This document shows, in pieces, positions 22,006-37,000 of a stretch of DNA of 64,000 nt. The translations under genes and the position numbers were made by a program. Origin of the DNA: Nectonema munidae (taxonomy: Eukaryota > Nematomorpha > Nectonematoida > Nectonematidae); assembly GCA_030549495.1 (NCBI GenBank), contig JAUIRK010000189.1, positions 372,001-436,000 of the forward strand. Direction: 5' to 3'. A model generated the notes under the pieces. It was not told where the DNA came from. It made no database searches and worked only from the letters and a program-made list of their open reading frames with translations. Every line of letters begins with the position of its first letter. The stretch's first letter is position 1.

Positions 22006-25000
22006 CTAAAAAAAACAACGAACAGTTCAAAGTAAACGGCTGAACCGTTAAGATGCAAATCACGTTGTTCAGGCGAGTGTTCAGACGTCGCCTTAAGATC
22101 CTTGAGGGGATTTTTACAATAACCGAAACCCCTTGAGATTCCCAAAGATGCACCTGTTAGAGATTCTTAAAAGTTCAAACTAATTAATTACTAGACGTAC
22201 AGAAGTTTATAATTTACAATAGATCATGTATCAAATTAACAGGCTATGGAAAAACTGACCCGGTGTTAACTTTGTGTGAAAAATTACCTTAAAATAGTGA
22301 AAGAAAAATAGCATTTTTAGAGTTGCAACAAAAATCAAATAATTAAAAATTATGAGAGCTTCTAAGATTTCAATAACAAAAGATTTACTTTCCTTATTTC
22401 TCTCTTGATAGCACTAAAGAAATTCAAACGATATCTTTAGAAATTTTTACACATTTGGATTTTCTTTTTTTTATAAATTCAATATCTATTTTGATTAAAA
22501 ACTTTATGAAGCTTAAATTAAAGAGAGAGGCATGAAACTTGAGAAAAATCACTTTAGCTGTTTTGAACCAAAAAATAGTCTGCAAAGTGCTTCAAGTGTT
22601 CTACTAGATAATATTTAATTATGGCGCATAATAATTAATTATTTTCGCATCATAAAAAAAGAAAGATTACTTTTTAGGTTTAATAATAGCGGATAAATTT
22701 TCTATGAAAATATTTTGTGGTAAAAGATATAAGATCATTCTCTATTTTTGTTCAAAGTCTGAAAATAATAAGTAAAAAGATCTTGCCAGAAATATTATCT
22801 GTAACAAATTCAGGATCAAAGTGCTTCAAATCCATTGCCCCCTCAAACTTGGGAATATAAGGCGGCTTTATCTTTTTCTCAACCAGGTCATCCCAGTTTA
22901 TGCTGGAGAAGAAGACGTGATTGCGGATTTCTTCAAAATCTCGTAACGTTCCCAATCTATTCAGTTTGTCTTTTTCTAAAAGCTAAAATATTTCATGTTT
23001 GTGGCATCTATATTAATTAATCTGCACGTACAAAAAAGAATCTTTACAAATAGATAGCATACTTTCTTAAATACTTATTCGATCCATGGAAATATTTTCA
23101 TGAAATATATAGCGTATAACTTAGGGAATGCATAGCTAGCTAATTTATATAAATTTAAGGTTTGTACAATATTTCTTCCAAAAATTTTAAAAGGGCCAAC
23201 TTTCACGGCTACATACCACCTGTCAATTCATAGACCCATCTCCTAAATATATTTTCACTAATTGAATATATGTGTAGGTAGAATATGAAGATTATATAGA
23301 TGAGTCTTTGTTTTTCTGTGTTAATAATCTAGCTTGGTAATATTTCGTTGCTAAAAGTCTTAAAATTTAATTAACAACGCATTTCAGTGCATAGCAATTT
23401 CCACTTAACCATTTCATTTGATATGAACCAGACTTATTGACAATTAGTGAAATGAGAGGCTGAGAAAAATTATTTAGCACCTAACCATTATTCGATCGGA
23501 TAGTGTGTTTGTCTAATAAATGAGGTCTGACTATATTACCAATGAGTCTTCTAATACAACTCTTTCCATAAGGTCCTTAGAAGACAAAGACATTTTTAAC
23601 CTTCGAACACCAAATATAAAATCGGCTCAACTAAAAAATTTTAATTTTTTTTTCTCCAAGTAGCCAATATAAATGTTTGCTAATGAAGGTCCAAGAGGCC
23701 ATTAAAAACAAAATTAACATTTATAATAGCTAATTCGAGTAATTTTACAAATGCATCTTTAGACAGATTGACATCCAGATTTTTAGAATAAATGTAATCA
23801 ACACAAATATCAATAACCTCACGTGAAGGCACATTTGTGAAAAGAAAATTAATATCAAAAGATACCATGTTTCCAACTTTCCGTATTTTGTATAATACTA
23901 CAATGATTCATCTCCAACCTGTATACTACGATAATTCATCTCCAACCTGTATACTACGATGGTTTCTATTCCATGTACAAATAACTAGGGAGACAATGTT
24001 CAACTTTCTGTTCACATTCTGCTAGATGTAAGATTTGATATACCTCATTCGGGGAGACGATGCTACATAAGTTATTACCTATATACATTATACCTGTATA
24101 CTACGTTGGTTCATCTCCAACCTGTATACCGCGATAATTCATCTCCAACCTATATAATATATTTTATCAAATAATCAAAATAAAATTCTGTAATCAAAGA
24201 ATCGAAAAATATTCTTTAAAAAATCAAAAAATATCAAACTTTCTGTTCATATTTTGCTACCTCATACGATGCTACAAAAGTTATTACCTATACTTTGCAA
24301 TTTGCACGATTTTAAATATTATATTTGTCAAATAATCAAAATAAATTCTGTAATCAAAGAATCGAAAAATATTCTTTAAAAAATCAAAAAATAAACTTTC
24401 TGTTCATATTTTGGTACCTCATACGATGTTACAAAAGTTATTACCTATACTTTGAAATTTGCACGATTTTAAATATTATATTTGTCGAATAATCAAAGAA
24501 TCGAAAACTGTTCAAATCAAAAAATATTTATTCTTTTTAAATATATCGTTGGCTCCCCTTACTTTTAAAATTGAAAGATAAACCTAGTCTTTAATAATTA
24601 ATTTTTATCAAATTATGCACATACGAAACTAAAAGTAAGGGGAGCCAACGATATATTTAAAAAGAATAAATCTTTTTTGATTTGAACATTTTTCGATTCT
24701 TTGATTATTCGATAATAAATATTTTTTGATTTTAACATTTTTCGATTCTTTGATTATTCGACAAATATAATATTTAAAATTGTTCAAATTGCAAAGTATA
24801 GGTAATAACTTTTGTAACATCGTATGAGGTAGCAAAATATGAACAGAAACTTTGATATTTTTTGATTTTTTAAAGAATATTTTTCGATTCTTTGATTACA
24901 GAATTTTATTTTGATTATTTGACAAATATAATATTTAAAATCGTGCAAATTGCAAAGTATAGGTAATAACTTTTGTAACATCGTATGAGGTAGCAAATTA

Positions 25001-28000
25001 TGAACAGAAAGTTTGATATTTTTTGATTTTTTAAAGAATATTTTTCGATTCTTTGATTACAGAATTTTATTTTGATTATTTGATAAAATATATTATATAG
25101 GTTGGAGATGAATTATCGCTTTATACAGGTTGGAGATGAACCAACGTAGTATACAGGTATAATGTATATAGGTAATTACTTATGTAGCATCGTCTCCCCG
25201 AATGAGGTATATCAAATCTTACATCTAGCAGAATGTGAACAGAAAGTTGAACATTGTCTCCCTTGTTATTTGTACATGGAATAGAAACCATCGTAGTATA
25301 CAGGTTGAAGATGAATCATCGTAGTATACAGGTTGGAGATGAATTATCGTAGTATACAGGTTGGAGATGAATCATTGTAGTATATAGTTTGGAGATGAAT
25401 CATCGTAGAATACAGGTTGGAGAAGAATCATCGTAATATACGGGTTGGAGATAACACGCAAGTTGTCTACCCGCGTTCAACCGTACAGGTTATGAGAATA
25501 TATCATTACATATTAGAGAAGAGTTTTCTAAACTCTTTATACTGAAAAAATATTTCTTCAATATACAAATAAATTTAGATGAGAATATATCATTACATAT
25601 TAGAGAAGAGTTTTCTAAACTCTTTATACTGAAAAAATATTTCTTCAATATACAAATAAATTTAGATTCTGAAAGTAGAGTCGCTTTATAATTGGGCTGG
25701 AAATTGTCACAGAATATAGGTAAAAATTTGTCCAAATGAAAAAAGCTTTAGTTTAAAATGCATCCCTTATCTCCTTAAATTTAATGCAGTAAACAATAAT
25801 AAAAATAATATTTATCCAAAACATATTTTTTCGAATCAAAGTGTAAATCAAACCCGCATTTAAATTTTGGTTGATTAATTCAAAATCTACAAATAAATTT
25901 AGATTCTGAGAGTAGAGTCGCTTTATAATTGTGTTAGAAATTATCACATAATATAGGTAAAAATTTGTCCAAATGAAAGGAGCTTTAGTTTAAAATGCAT
26001 CCCTTATAAAGGTTGTATCTAATCTAAATAAAAGTAGACTATGATTATCCAACAAAACTCATTATTTCTTCAATGTGGATGTCGAAAATTATAATTATTT
26101 TATAAAAATATAGAAATAAATTTAGGATTAAAGTGAAAAAAAAATAAATTCATGAGATTACTTATTGATAAAAATTGATTAAAACACATATTTTGATCTA
26201 TTTATCTTCTCTTTAAAAATTTATATGCAATAAACAATAATAAAATAATATTTATCCAAAACATATTTTTTTCGAATCAAAGTGTAAATCAAACCCGCAC
26301 TTCAAAAGAAGTAAAAAACTAATGTTAATATATAAAAAACTGAAAACTAAAATGATTTTATAAAAATCTAAAAATAAATAGTGGACTACGATTATCCAAC
26401 AAAACTTGTACATTCGATCTACATTTTTCACTTCAAAAATAATTTTAAATTTATTAGAAAAAGATTATACTGACCAATAAAAAAAACGAAGGTTAATTTA
26501 TAAAAAAAATGGAAAAACTAATACTATTTTATAAAAATCTACAAATAAATTTAGATTCTGAGAGTAGAGTCGCTTTATAATTGTGCTGGAAATTGTCACA
26601 TAATATAGGTAAAAATTTGTCATAATGAAAGGAGCTTTAGTTTAAAATGCATCCCTTATCTGCTAATTAATGGTATGAAGCCCATGGAAAATAAAAACAG
26701 TAAAAGGTATTTCTTAAGTACTTGTGATATGAGTAATGTATTCTGAAAGCCCATAAAAAATGCTTTAATTTGGTATATCGCATGATGCATTTTGTTGAGA
26801 AATGTGAAAGTTATAAGCGTTTTAATATTTGACTAAAATTTCAGCTAGGAACACTACAAATAAACTAAGCGTACACTAGCCCGATAAAATAAACCACACA
26901 CGCGTGCTAAAGATGTGGTGAAGCGTATGCGAGATAAGAATTCACTGCGCTCACAAACGCGTAATGCAACATGTGTTCATCTTTCTTCGCATAGTTAACC
27001 GCTAAAATCAATCAATAATGTGATTTATTCTTCGCACACTGTCGGTATAAATATAACGAATGCCCTTCGTTAAAAATTAGAAAGGTAGTATCTAAACTAA
27101 ATAAAAGTAGACTACGATTATCCAACAAAACTCGTACATTCAATCGACAAAACCACACACGCGTGCTAAAGATGTGGTGAAGCGTATGTGAGATAAGAAT
27201 TCACTGCGCTCACAAACGCGTAATGCAACATGTGTTCATCTTTCTTCGCATAATTATGCTCTAAAATCAATCAATAATGTGATTTATTCTTCGCACACTG
27301 TCGGTATAATTTTTAACGAATGCCCTTCGTTAAAATTAGAAAGGTTGTATCTAAACTAAATAAAAGTAGACTACGATTATCAAACAAAACTCTTACATTT
27401 AATCGACATTTTTCACTTGAAAAAAAATTTAAAATTTATTAGAAAAATATTAAACTGACCTCTACTGACCCATAAAAAGTAAAAAATATATATTAATTTT
27501 CGACAGTTTTATTTAACTATGACATTTTAAAATGTTAAAACCCATATTCTACCTTTGTGAATATAAAATTTTGAAGAAATAATATATAAACTCATCACGT
27601 TAATTATTGGTATTTTTTGAAACTAGATAAAAGTTGACTGACCTCACATAAAAGCGGATTTTGAAAAAATAAAAATATATTTATTTGTAAAACCTAGCGT
27701 ATTTTACCCACAAAGAGTATAGCTTCAAATCTTGTACATTCGATCAACATTTTTCACTTCAAAAATAATTTTAAATTTATTAGAAAAACATTATACTGAC
27801 CTATACTACTGACCCATAAAAAGTAAAAAATATATATTAATTTTCGACAGTTTTCTTTAACTATGAAATTTTAAAATGTGAAAAATCATATTTTACCTTT
27901 GTGAATATAAAATATTCAAAAAATATTTTATAAATTAAGAACGTTAATTATTATTGGTATTTTTTGAAACTAGATAAAACTTGACTGACCTCACATAAAA

Positions 28001-31000
28001 GCAGATTTTGGAAAAATAAAAATATATTTATTTGTATAACCTAGCCTATGTTAACCACAAAGAGTATACCTTTCCAATGACACCATTTTCATTTAATTTT
28101 TTTTTAAAAAAGACACATTATGCTTAAACAAAAAGGTGGTCCGTAATTTTTTCAAAAATTTAGACAAAATTTTTCGAAGTAATGTCCATTTATTAAAATT
28201 TTTTAAAACTTTTGCAAAAATAAATTATTCTAGAGTATGTAGCAAACGATAAGCTTTCTAATGATATATATATCATGAAAAAGAAATATTGAAAAACAGT
28301 TGAATTCTTTCTTCAAATCAAACAAGTAAAAATTTCCAAAAAGTAGTATTGGTAGTAGTAGTAGTATTATTATTATATATTACATAAACATTTAGTATTA
28401 TTATATATTACATAAACATTTCAACCAATTATATAGTTTTTATGAAATAAAACTGCAATTTCAAAGTTAAATTTTTTGAACTTTTAGGTAGAATTTTTGA
28501 AATGTGGCTTTCAATATGTATGTAAAATATTTTTTGAAAATTTTTATTTTAAGTATATTTTTTAAGCATTTTACGATTTACACATTTAAATATATAATAA
28601 GGCTGGCAAGTTTTGCGAGTTGTCTCCCCGGAGGTCTTGCCAGACCTCTGATGTACATAATCACTTTTTTTCGAAATTTTTGATGTTTAATAACTTTTTC
28701 AAAATTAGTTCAATTTTTATGAAATTTTAAAACACGGGTTTCTTGGTCTATATTAACAGTTATGTAAAGTTTGGTCAGTTTACATTTTGTCGTAAAAAAG
28801 TTATAAGTGCCTATAAATTTTTTACATTTACGTATATATAGTAAAGCTTTGCTTTTCCTTTTGCTTCTGAAGCACATAAAATGAATGTCACAAAAGTGTC
28901 TCATAAAATAAAAATATTTAAAAAAAATAATGAGAGGATTAATTTTCACAAACATGGACCTTAAAAAGGGGTTAAAATTTTATCCTATAAAATAATTGCA
29001 AACATCCACCCTCTTTTTTCTTTCACTATTATCGCTAAACATGCAAAGCATAAATACCTGGACATCGTGAAGCAAATTAGAAAGAAAATAATTACACCAT
29101 GCAGGAATCGTCTGAAAGGCATAGAAACGGAATTGCTAGGAATGATTAGGCTTTTATGCAAAATTGAATTGAACATGGTATTCAAATTTTCAGAATAAAA
29201 GGGAGGAAGAGCGAAGACCATTTCATAGAGCACGCATCCTAGACACCACCAGTCAACGGATCTATCGTAGGGAAGCTTTTTTAGAACTTCTGGGGCAAGA
29301 TATTCAGGAGTGCCGCAGAAGGTTCGCGTGGTGGACATGGGATTTTTGCCTTCTTTGCAAAGACCAAAGTCTGTGAGTTTTATATGACCGTCGGAATCGA
29401 GCAAGATATTTTCTGGTTTCAGATCTCTAGTTGCAAAAATGAGAATTATCCCAAACAACAATGGCAAGCAAGAATAAATAATTCATTAATATCAAATAAC
29501 TACCTACAAGAAGAAATGTGTAAAAGTTTCTCTTTTTATCATAAGATAACGCTCTACTTGTATAAGGATTTAAGGTTAGATCCATGTATAATACTGGATG
29601 AGGGTGGAAAATACTCAAAATGGCTAAATTTGAAGACGTATGCTTGTATATTACTGATCTGGCAAGAACACTTGAGAACAAAAAACTGCATCTTATTTAC
29701 AAGATCGATGATTTAAAAATCATATTTCGAATCAAAATTTTTCAATGAAATTTTGCACACCCTTCAAGAATATGATACATTGGTACTACAAGAAGGTTCA
29801 TAGAGCTTGAATCACATATGACTGTTATAAATTTTATGTATATTTACAACGACAAAACTAAATTTCTTTAACCCCTCTACCAATAAAACTTAACAGTTTA
29901 TTTAGATAAACTTTTTCAGTTTACCACTTTTATAACAAAATTAAAATGTAATTTAAATAGAGTTGCTCAAATTTTTTTGTTTTAATTCATGCATTGTTTT
30001 AGATGAATCGAGTATATATGTACATTGTACATGAAGTAAAATAAAATAAACCTGTAAATCACATTGAGAGAATGCAAATATCCTAAAGCGTGTGAAATTT
30101 CTGCTCCATAAAATCTAACACGATCTTGACTAAAATTTTTTTCTTTTTGCAAATGATAAAACGTCTAAAAAAGAAAAATAATGGATTATATTTCCAATTT
30201 ATTGGTATTCTTTTTACTTAATATTTCATTTTAATAATAAAAACGAACATATTTAATAAGTTTTTGATATAATATATGAAATCAATAAAATAAGGCTAAT
30301 TCATCGGTACCGCAAAAAATGCAGGTAGGATATGAAAATAACTGTAAAGGAGGGGTCTAAACCAGTAGCGTAGCAACGGGGTATGGATGGAACGCGCTCT
30401 ACAAGAGAAGATGGTGACCCCCAGATGCCCAACCACTGGGCGCGACGGGTGTTGATGAAATACATAAATTTTTTACACTTGAGAAGATGGATGCAGCAAC
30501 AATTGCAGATGAGGCAAACTAACATGAATCACAGAACACCCGTCAGACTGGACATCAGCTAAGATGTGCAGCATGAACCACATTTTTTTCCTATTTGTCT
30601 TAAGATCATTGCGAAGTACTCAGTGATGCTGGAGCCAGTGACTCAACAGCTACAGGCACTCAACAAGGACATGATTGGAGTCCAAGATCACATTGGCCTG
30701 TTGATGAAGGTATTCCAAGATCACCGGGATGGGGCGGATCGTGTGTTCTCAGAAAATATCATCCCTGGCGTAGAGATACTGGCAGAACTTGGCATAGAAT
30801 TCACTATGCCTCGAATATGTGTACGCCAGATCCAGCGGCCAAATATACGAGGCTCTATTGAAGAATATTATCCCCTGGCCATCTAATTCTTTGATTCAGT
30901 CTCTTGTAAGTCCTTTTGATGACAGTAACACCATGTTTTTATATATTCTCCATACATCGAAGAGAAAGATACGAATTCAAGAAAATCGTTTTATCTATCC

Positions 31001-34000
31001 AAAAAATGTATAAAATTGAAAATATCGTTAAAGAAGCACTAGGGTATAATGTACAAACCATATAGGCGTTGATAACATGTATCTAGGTATGATTAAGCTG
31101 TTGACGTCCATTCTATTTCGTGCCGTGAGCCTCTGCCTGCAAAATCACGTACAGTGGATAGGTCTTTTAGCACAATGCATAGGGCCAGGATCACAATGAG
31201 TGATGAACGTCTCTATGGCCTTTGTATGCTAGTGTCCACCGTGATAAAGCGAACAGCCAGATTACAAAAATAATGAAAACATGGTTTAAAATAATTTTTA
31301 CACCATATATCCTTTCAATATAGAAGGAACATTGAGAGGTAAAAAAAATTCTTCTCAATGTATACATTTTTGTAACTAAGGAAACAGTTAACACACAAAC
31401 ACAGACACTCGCTCACTGATACGGACACACACAAACACAAACACCTCACAAATTCACAGGGTTAAATAAAAGTACCAAGCAATGTATAGAAGAAAGATTG
31501 CACAGAGAATGAAATTTGGGGAAAAAAATATCGAACAGAGAATAACACAAATATAGGTTTGAAAAAAGAGAAGATAAAAAAATGGAGAAATGAAGGATGA
31601 AATTATGACCTCCAAAGAAAAGATATGCGTTTTACTATTGTGCATATATGTAACATTTGATCTATAAGATCCGCATCATAGACTCATAAATCATTTTCTC
31701 CATCACGATTAGATACGTGACATAGACTCATAAATTATAGCTGTCTCTCTCTAAACAAATATTGGTTCATAGAGTTATCTTTATAAGTCAAAAACAAATA
31801 CATTTTTTCGCGAATCTAAAAATACAAATATATTTGATCCATCCCAATCGCAGCAATTTTTAAATGTTTCCCAAATGAAATAATGAAAATTTGACAAAGT
31901 TGCTTAAGTTTACTTTCTCACAGATTTTCCAAATTTCATTTATTCCGAGAAAAGATAAGGTAGAATAAACTTTTGTGCGAAATTTTCTACATTGAAATAC
32001 TATAGTAATTTAGGAAAAGGAATTGTGATCTGCTTGCCTCGGTAGGCGGATCAAGAAGCGCTTTGTGTATGTGTGCATCATGTATATAGGAAAGCACATA
32101 TAGGAATTCCTAAGTACACTTGGTATGATGAATATATTCATCTGACGAGTATATTTAATAACAGTAATATATTGTGTAATGATTGATGATAACTGAATCA
32201 GGTATGATGATTAATGATAACTGCATTAGGTATGATGAGTTTATTTGGAAGAAATAATGCGATTTAGCAATCTTGTGAAAAACTAATATATTATATAAAT
32301 GTAAAGAAAATGCTGGTGAGAAGGCATGGATAAAATTCAAAAGATGTAAATAAGGAAATAAAATGTAAAACTTTTATTCAAAATAATTGCTAACAATATT
32401 AATTTTCAACCACAATGGTCTCCTTAAAATAAACACAACCCCTAATGCAAAGAGTAGAAAACAGGGAACAGAGAGTGGTGTTGTGTTTATCTGAAGAAGA
32501 CGAGAGTGTTCGAAAATTATTATTATTGTTAGAAATTAATTTGAATTAAAGTTTTACTTTTATTACTTACGTTATATTTATTATATTATATAAATATATG
32601 CATATAGTTTTATTAGTCGCCTTTTACAATAGGTCAGATACGTGCGCTAGATACGTTCTTGCAATAATATTATTGATTTTAGCTTATAAAAATATGCTTT
32701 TGTAAATTAACACTGACTATTTTATATATACCGTAAATCATTTATAACGCAGATCTGGGTTATAATGGATCTACAGGGAACACGCGTTATAATTTCGGCC
32801 TGCATGTTTAACCAAGGTGTTTTATTCCAACCCCAGCAAAAAACCTTTAAAATTGTTATGAAGCAAAGTTACATAGAGGATAATTTTAGATATATTGACG
32901 ATAAAAAACTGGAGCTAAGACCCTACGCGCGTTCACAAAGTTAAGCAAGTAAGCTTTATATATTTTGCATATATCAAGTTTTGACAATTTTAAAACAATC
33001 AATTTTCCTCTAATTTATCAAGTATTCTATACACATGATATGACACTTAAAAAACCATTTCAGAACTGGTGTTCTTTTAGTACAAAAAAATTAATATTTT
33101 TTGAGTAAAATGAAGATAATAAAAAAGTTTTGTGTCTTGAAATTCTTAAATTTTATATATATGCAAATGCTGAGAAATTTCAAAAACGAGTAAACTGTTA
33201 GACACATGGTTTGAAACATTTTGGACATGCGATCATGAATCGCTTTTAGGATGGAAAATTCTTTCAGGAGAACACAACAAATAAAAGACTCAATAAATGA
33301 AACCTCTCCTCCATTAACATAATCTAAGACTAGATACAGTTTTTCTTTCGTTTGAAAAGAGAAATGTAGCGAAACAAGAAAGGGATGTTTTAAACTTCTG
33401 AGCAAGACATTTCGTTCTGCCATTATATGCTGCACCTCATTTCGTTTGATTATCATTTTCTTGTCTAAAACTTTAAGAGCAAAAATTTTGTCATTCGACA
33501 AAAGTTTGACTACATAAACCTGAAAAAAGAAAAAATATAAAGGATAAATGTAAAAGTAAGATTTTAAACTTTTCCGAAGCTGCCTTTTCCTATTTGTGAT
33601 AGAAACTGGAAGTCTGATGGTTTGGCACTAAAATAAAGAATTTATGATACAACACCTAAAATGGGATATAAAGAAAGATGAGTTGAATTAGTATCGGATA
33701 ATTCAATGAAACAAACAAACTTTGTGGTATAGCACACTGGACACGATATTCAGAGGACTCGTTTGACGCACACTTCAGGTAAGTTTTTTTTCAGTTAATT
33801 ATTTCTTAAAAAACATATAACCAATAATTTCGATGCCAGGATTATATTACTTTTTTCTTATTTAAATACTACCATTAATGACTAATACACGAAAAACATT
33901 CATAGCAGAGGAGCGAACTTTTTTTACAAGTTTCAAAATTTATTATAAAAGAATTTTTGTTCAATGAACACACCGCCATTATTACCAGACATTATACTTG

Positions 34001-37000
34001 CAATGTAAGCTCTCAATTCAACCATAACTGCGGATAACTACGCTAATTTTATCATGTCAAATTACCTTGTTAGTAATTCTTATTGCATCACTATCTCCTA
34101 GCTCAGTGGTTTTTGGAGCGGTGCCCTATGAGACAAAGCAGTTGCATGGGGACCCATAAGAGGTCACCCAGTGGATCATTTAGCGCAACATTATGCATCA
34201 TATTGGGTCATTAGCCTTTTTTGACAATAAATTTCATTTAAAATAGTTACTAAATTGAGTACTATTTTAATTCTTTTATTGCTTTTCAGGGCTGATTTTA
34301 TAGATGTAAATGTGCATTTTTCTTAATGGCTTAAAAATGAAATATAACGACTAATACTTGAAATTTGGTTTTACTTAACGTCTGGTGAGGAAGAGAAATC
34401 CAAGTGTCTTTTGTGCTCTGAAGAATTAGCATCCACTTTTCTAAAGCCGGGTAAGTTAAAAAGACACTTGGAAATGGAGCACTCGAGATCAGTGACCATT
34501 TTAAAGGTCAAGCTGAACGACTAAACATTAAGTGTGGTTTGAAAGCCTTCCATGAAGTTTCAAAAAAATAACTGTTCTCAAAAAGTCTCATAAAATATGA
34601 GATTCGGAACTCGACTTTCAACTTTTTTGCAATTCAGCTTGATGAAATGGAAGATGCTGAAAACGTAGCTTACCTCTGCGTTTACGTACAATATGTAATT
34701 GTATATGACAAGCACCTAGTAGAGAATTTTTTGTTTTACAAAACTCTTAGCAGTAGAACAACTGCAAGAGAAATATTTAACAAGGTTGACAATTTTTTCA
34801 GCACATGGCATTAATCCTGAACATGGACTGGAAGTGTTAACTGACAGTGCTCTAATTTCTTGTTGTTCTAGTTTTCAAACTATGATTAAGGAAAAATCTC
34901 TAGATATAATTGATATCCAGTGTTATTCATCGCTAAGGCTTAATAATGAAAACAATACCTGATGGGTTTAAAAATGTTCCCAATGAAGTCATTAAAAAAG
35001 CGAATTTAATTGAGGCAAAGGCCTTCAACTCTTCTTTGTTTTCAGAGTTATGCAAGGAAAATGATTCCCAATTTGAAAAACTCTTGCTGCATTCAATGTG
35101 AGGTGGCTTTCCATCCAAAGTAAAAGTTACCAAGCCATACTATGGAAAGAATCCAGCAATTTCTGTAAAGCCAACCAGACATGCATCTAAAATTTCCTAA
35201 TGTCCATTTTCGTATATTCCTAACATTTTTAGTGAACATATTTGAATCTATGAATTCTCTTAACCTTAAGCTGCAAGGAAAGGAGATAACACTACTTTAT
35301 TGTCATAAAAAATTGACAGTTTTTAAAATGAAGCTGGAATTATGGCATTCTTAGACAAGAAAATTTTGCTCGATTTTCGAACATACAGTGAGCTTCACGT
35401 TACATCATCTAAGTAATTGAGCGCAGTTCTAAAACATTCAATCAATTCTGTGTCCGTAAGTTCTGCAAGTTTCTTGGGTTTGGTGGACTGTGATAAATTC
35501 TTCAAAAGAAATGGCATTTGAAGTAGTTTAAAATATAATGGCGGGAATTATCAAGTAAAGAAATTGGATCTGAGTAATTTTATGGCGATAGAGGGGTCGG
35601 CGGTAAACCGGGGTAACACTGTATTTGTTCTTGAAAGTAAAATTAGCAGCGAAATGTTATCAAACTAGATTAGTAACACAGAAAAAAAGAACCATCTTAT
35701 ATAATCTTCATATTTTACCTACACATGTCTTCGAAAATATATATAGAAGTTGGGTTTATGAATTAAGAGGTATAAAGCCGTGAACTTAAATTTAGCCCTT
35801 TTAAATAAAAATTGAAGGTTTAAAAATATTTGGAAGATACTGGAGATACGAATTCCACTCTTAATTAAAAAAACATCTTACATTTATGTTCTAGAATGTG
35901 AAAATGAGCGCCTCACGTCCAATATGTGGGTTCTCAATCCCTTTTCCGATGATGAAACTAATAATTCTGATGTTTAATAAAGCTTAGGAGAGATAAAAAG
36001 CAGTTAAACACACTAAACCATCCCATGGATTTCTGGGTTGCCCTATTAGATATTTCAGAGTACGAGGAGTTAGCTGAACAGGCAACATCCAAAATTGTGC
36101 TGACGTCAACTTCATATATATGTGTGCAAGTCTTCTCATCCTTAGTTTCAATCAAGACAATGAAAAGAAATGTCATTCTGCAATTGGATACTCTCATGAG
36201 GTCTGCACTTGAAAATCGCCTAATGCCATGATTTAAGTAGATGGAAGATAAATTGCAATATCAACCAAGCCACTGATTGATGATGATAATAAATTCCTAT
36301 CTTGTTTCTTGACGGAAAAATTGTGTTTGGAAATACCAAATTTTCTCATCTTATCTGCTATTTGTGTTTCAGGAATAAAAATTCCTTTGTTCAAATGTTT
36401 AAATAGTCGTTAAAGTGGTTAGAATTTGATTTTAGACTTATTCATAAAGAGGGAAAAACAAGAAGACATTGCCAGCATTTATGAGAGCAAGATAAAGGGT
36501 GGGTAGAATACAAAAAGGTTGAAAAGCACTGTTTTATGACTTAATTTACACAATTTTCAGTACTATATTATATAAGTGCTTATGGCTTCATTTACACAAT
36601 TTGTCAGTTTACGCGAACACACTAAAATGATTAAAAAATTCAGAAATTTAAGCTTTGATAAATATAACATACGTTTGATATCTAAAGTATATAATAATCA
36701 TTATAGTGGAGCAGGCAGTATTCATAAGTTTTTCGCTCTCGTTGATAAACATGAGATGTCTACTGTGCTTTATCTAAAATTTTATTTTTGTAATACCGTA
36801 ATCACTCATGTGTATTTCAGATTAAGAACGTGGATAGATATTAATACGCAAACTATACATTAAAAATTGTCTCCAGGTTTCCTAAATTTAGCTAAGCTCG
36901 GTGAGATTTAAATTCTCCTGGAACTCCCTTGAGATATATTAAATATATACACTTGCTTATAGTCATCTCCTGCACCAGTGATTAGAGTGTGGCAACCGTG

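Noticed and set aside
23896-28078. CRISPR array
   Set aside because: The repeats are eukaryotic tandem satellites without unique spacers of constant length, in an intron of an animal gene.
28611-28660. Helitron 3' end (hairpin near a terminus)
   Set aside because: The hairpin is there but no CTRR end follows at the right distance, and no Rep/helicase sequence is present in the window.
29384-29716. Plus-strand open frame of 110 codons
   Set aside because: It overlaps the SGK3 catalytic exon in antisense and has no recognisable motif; a shadow frame.
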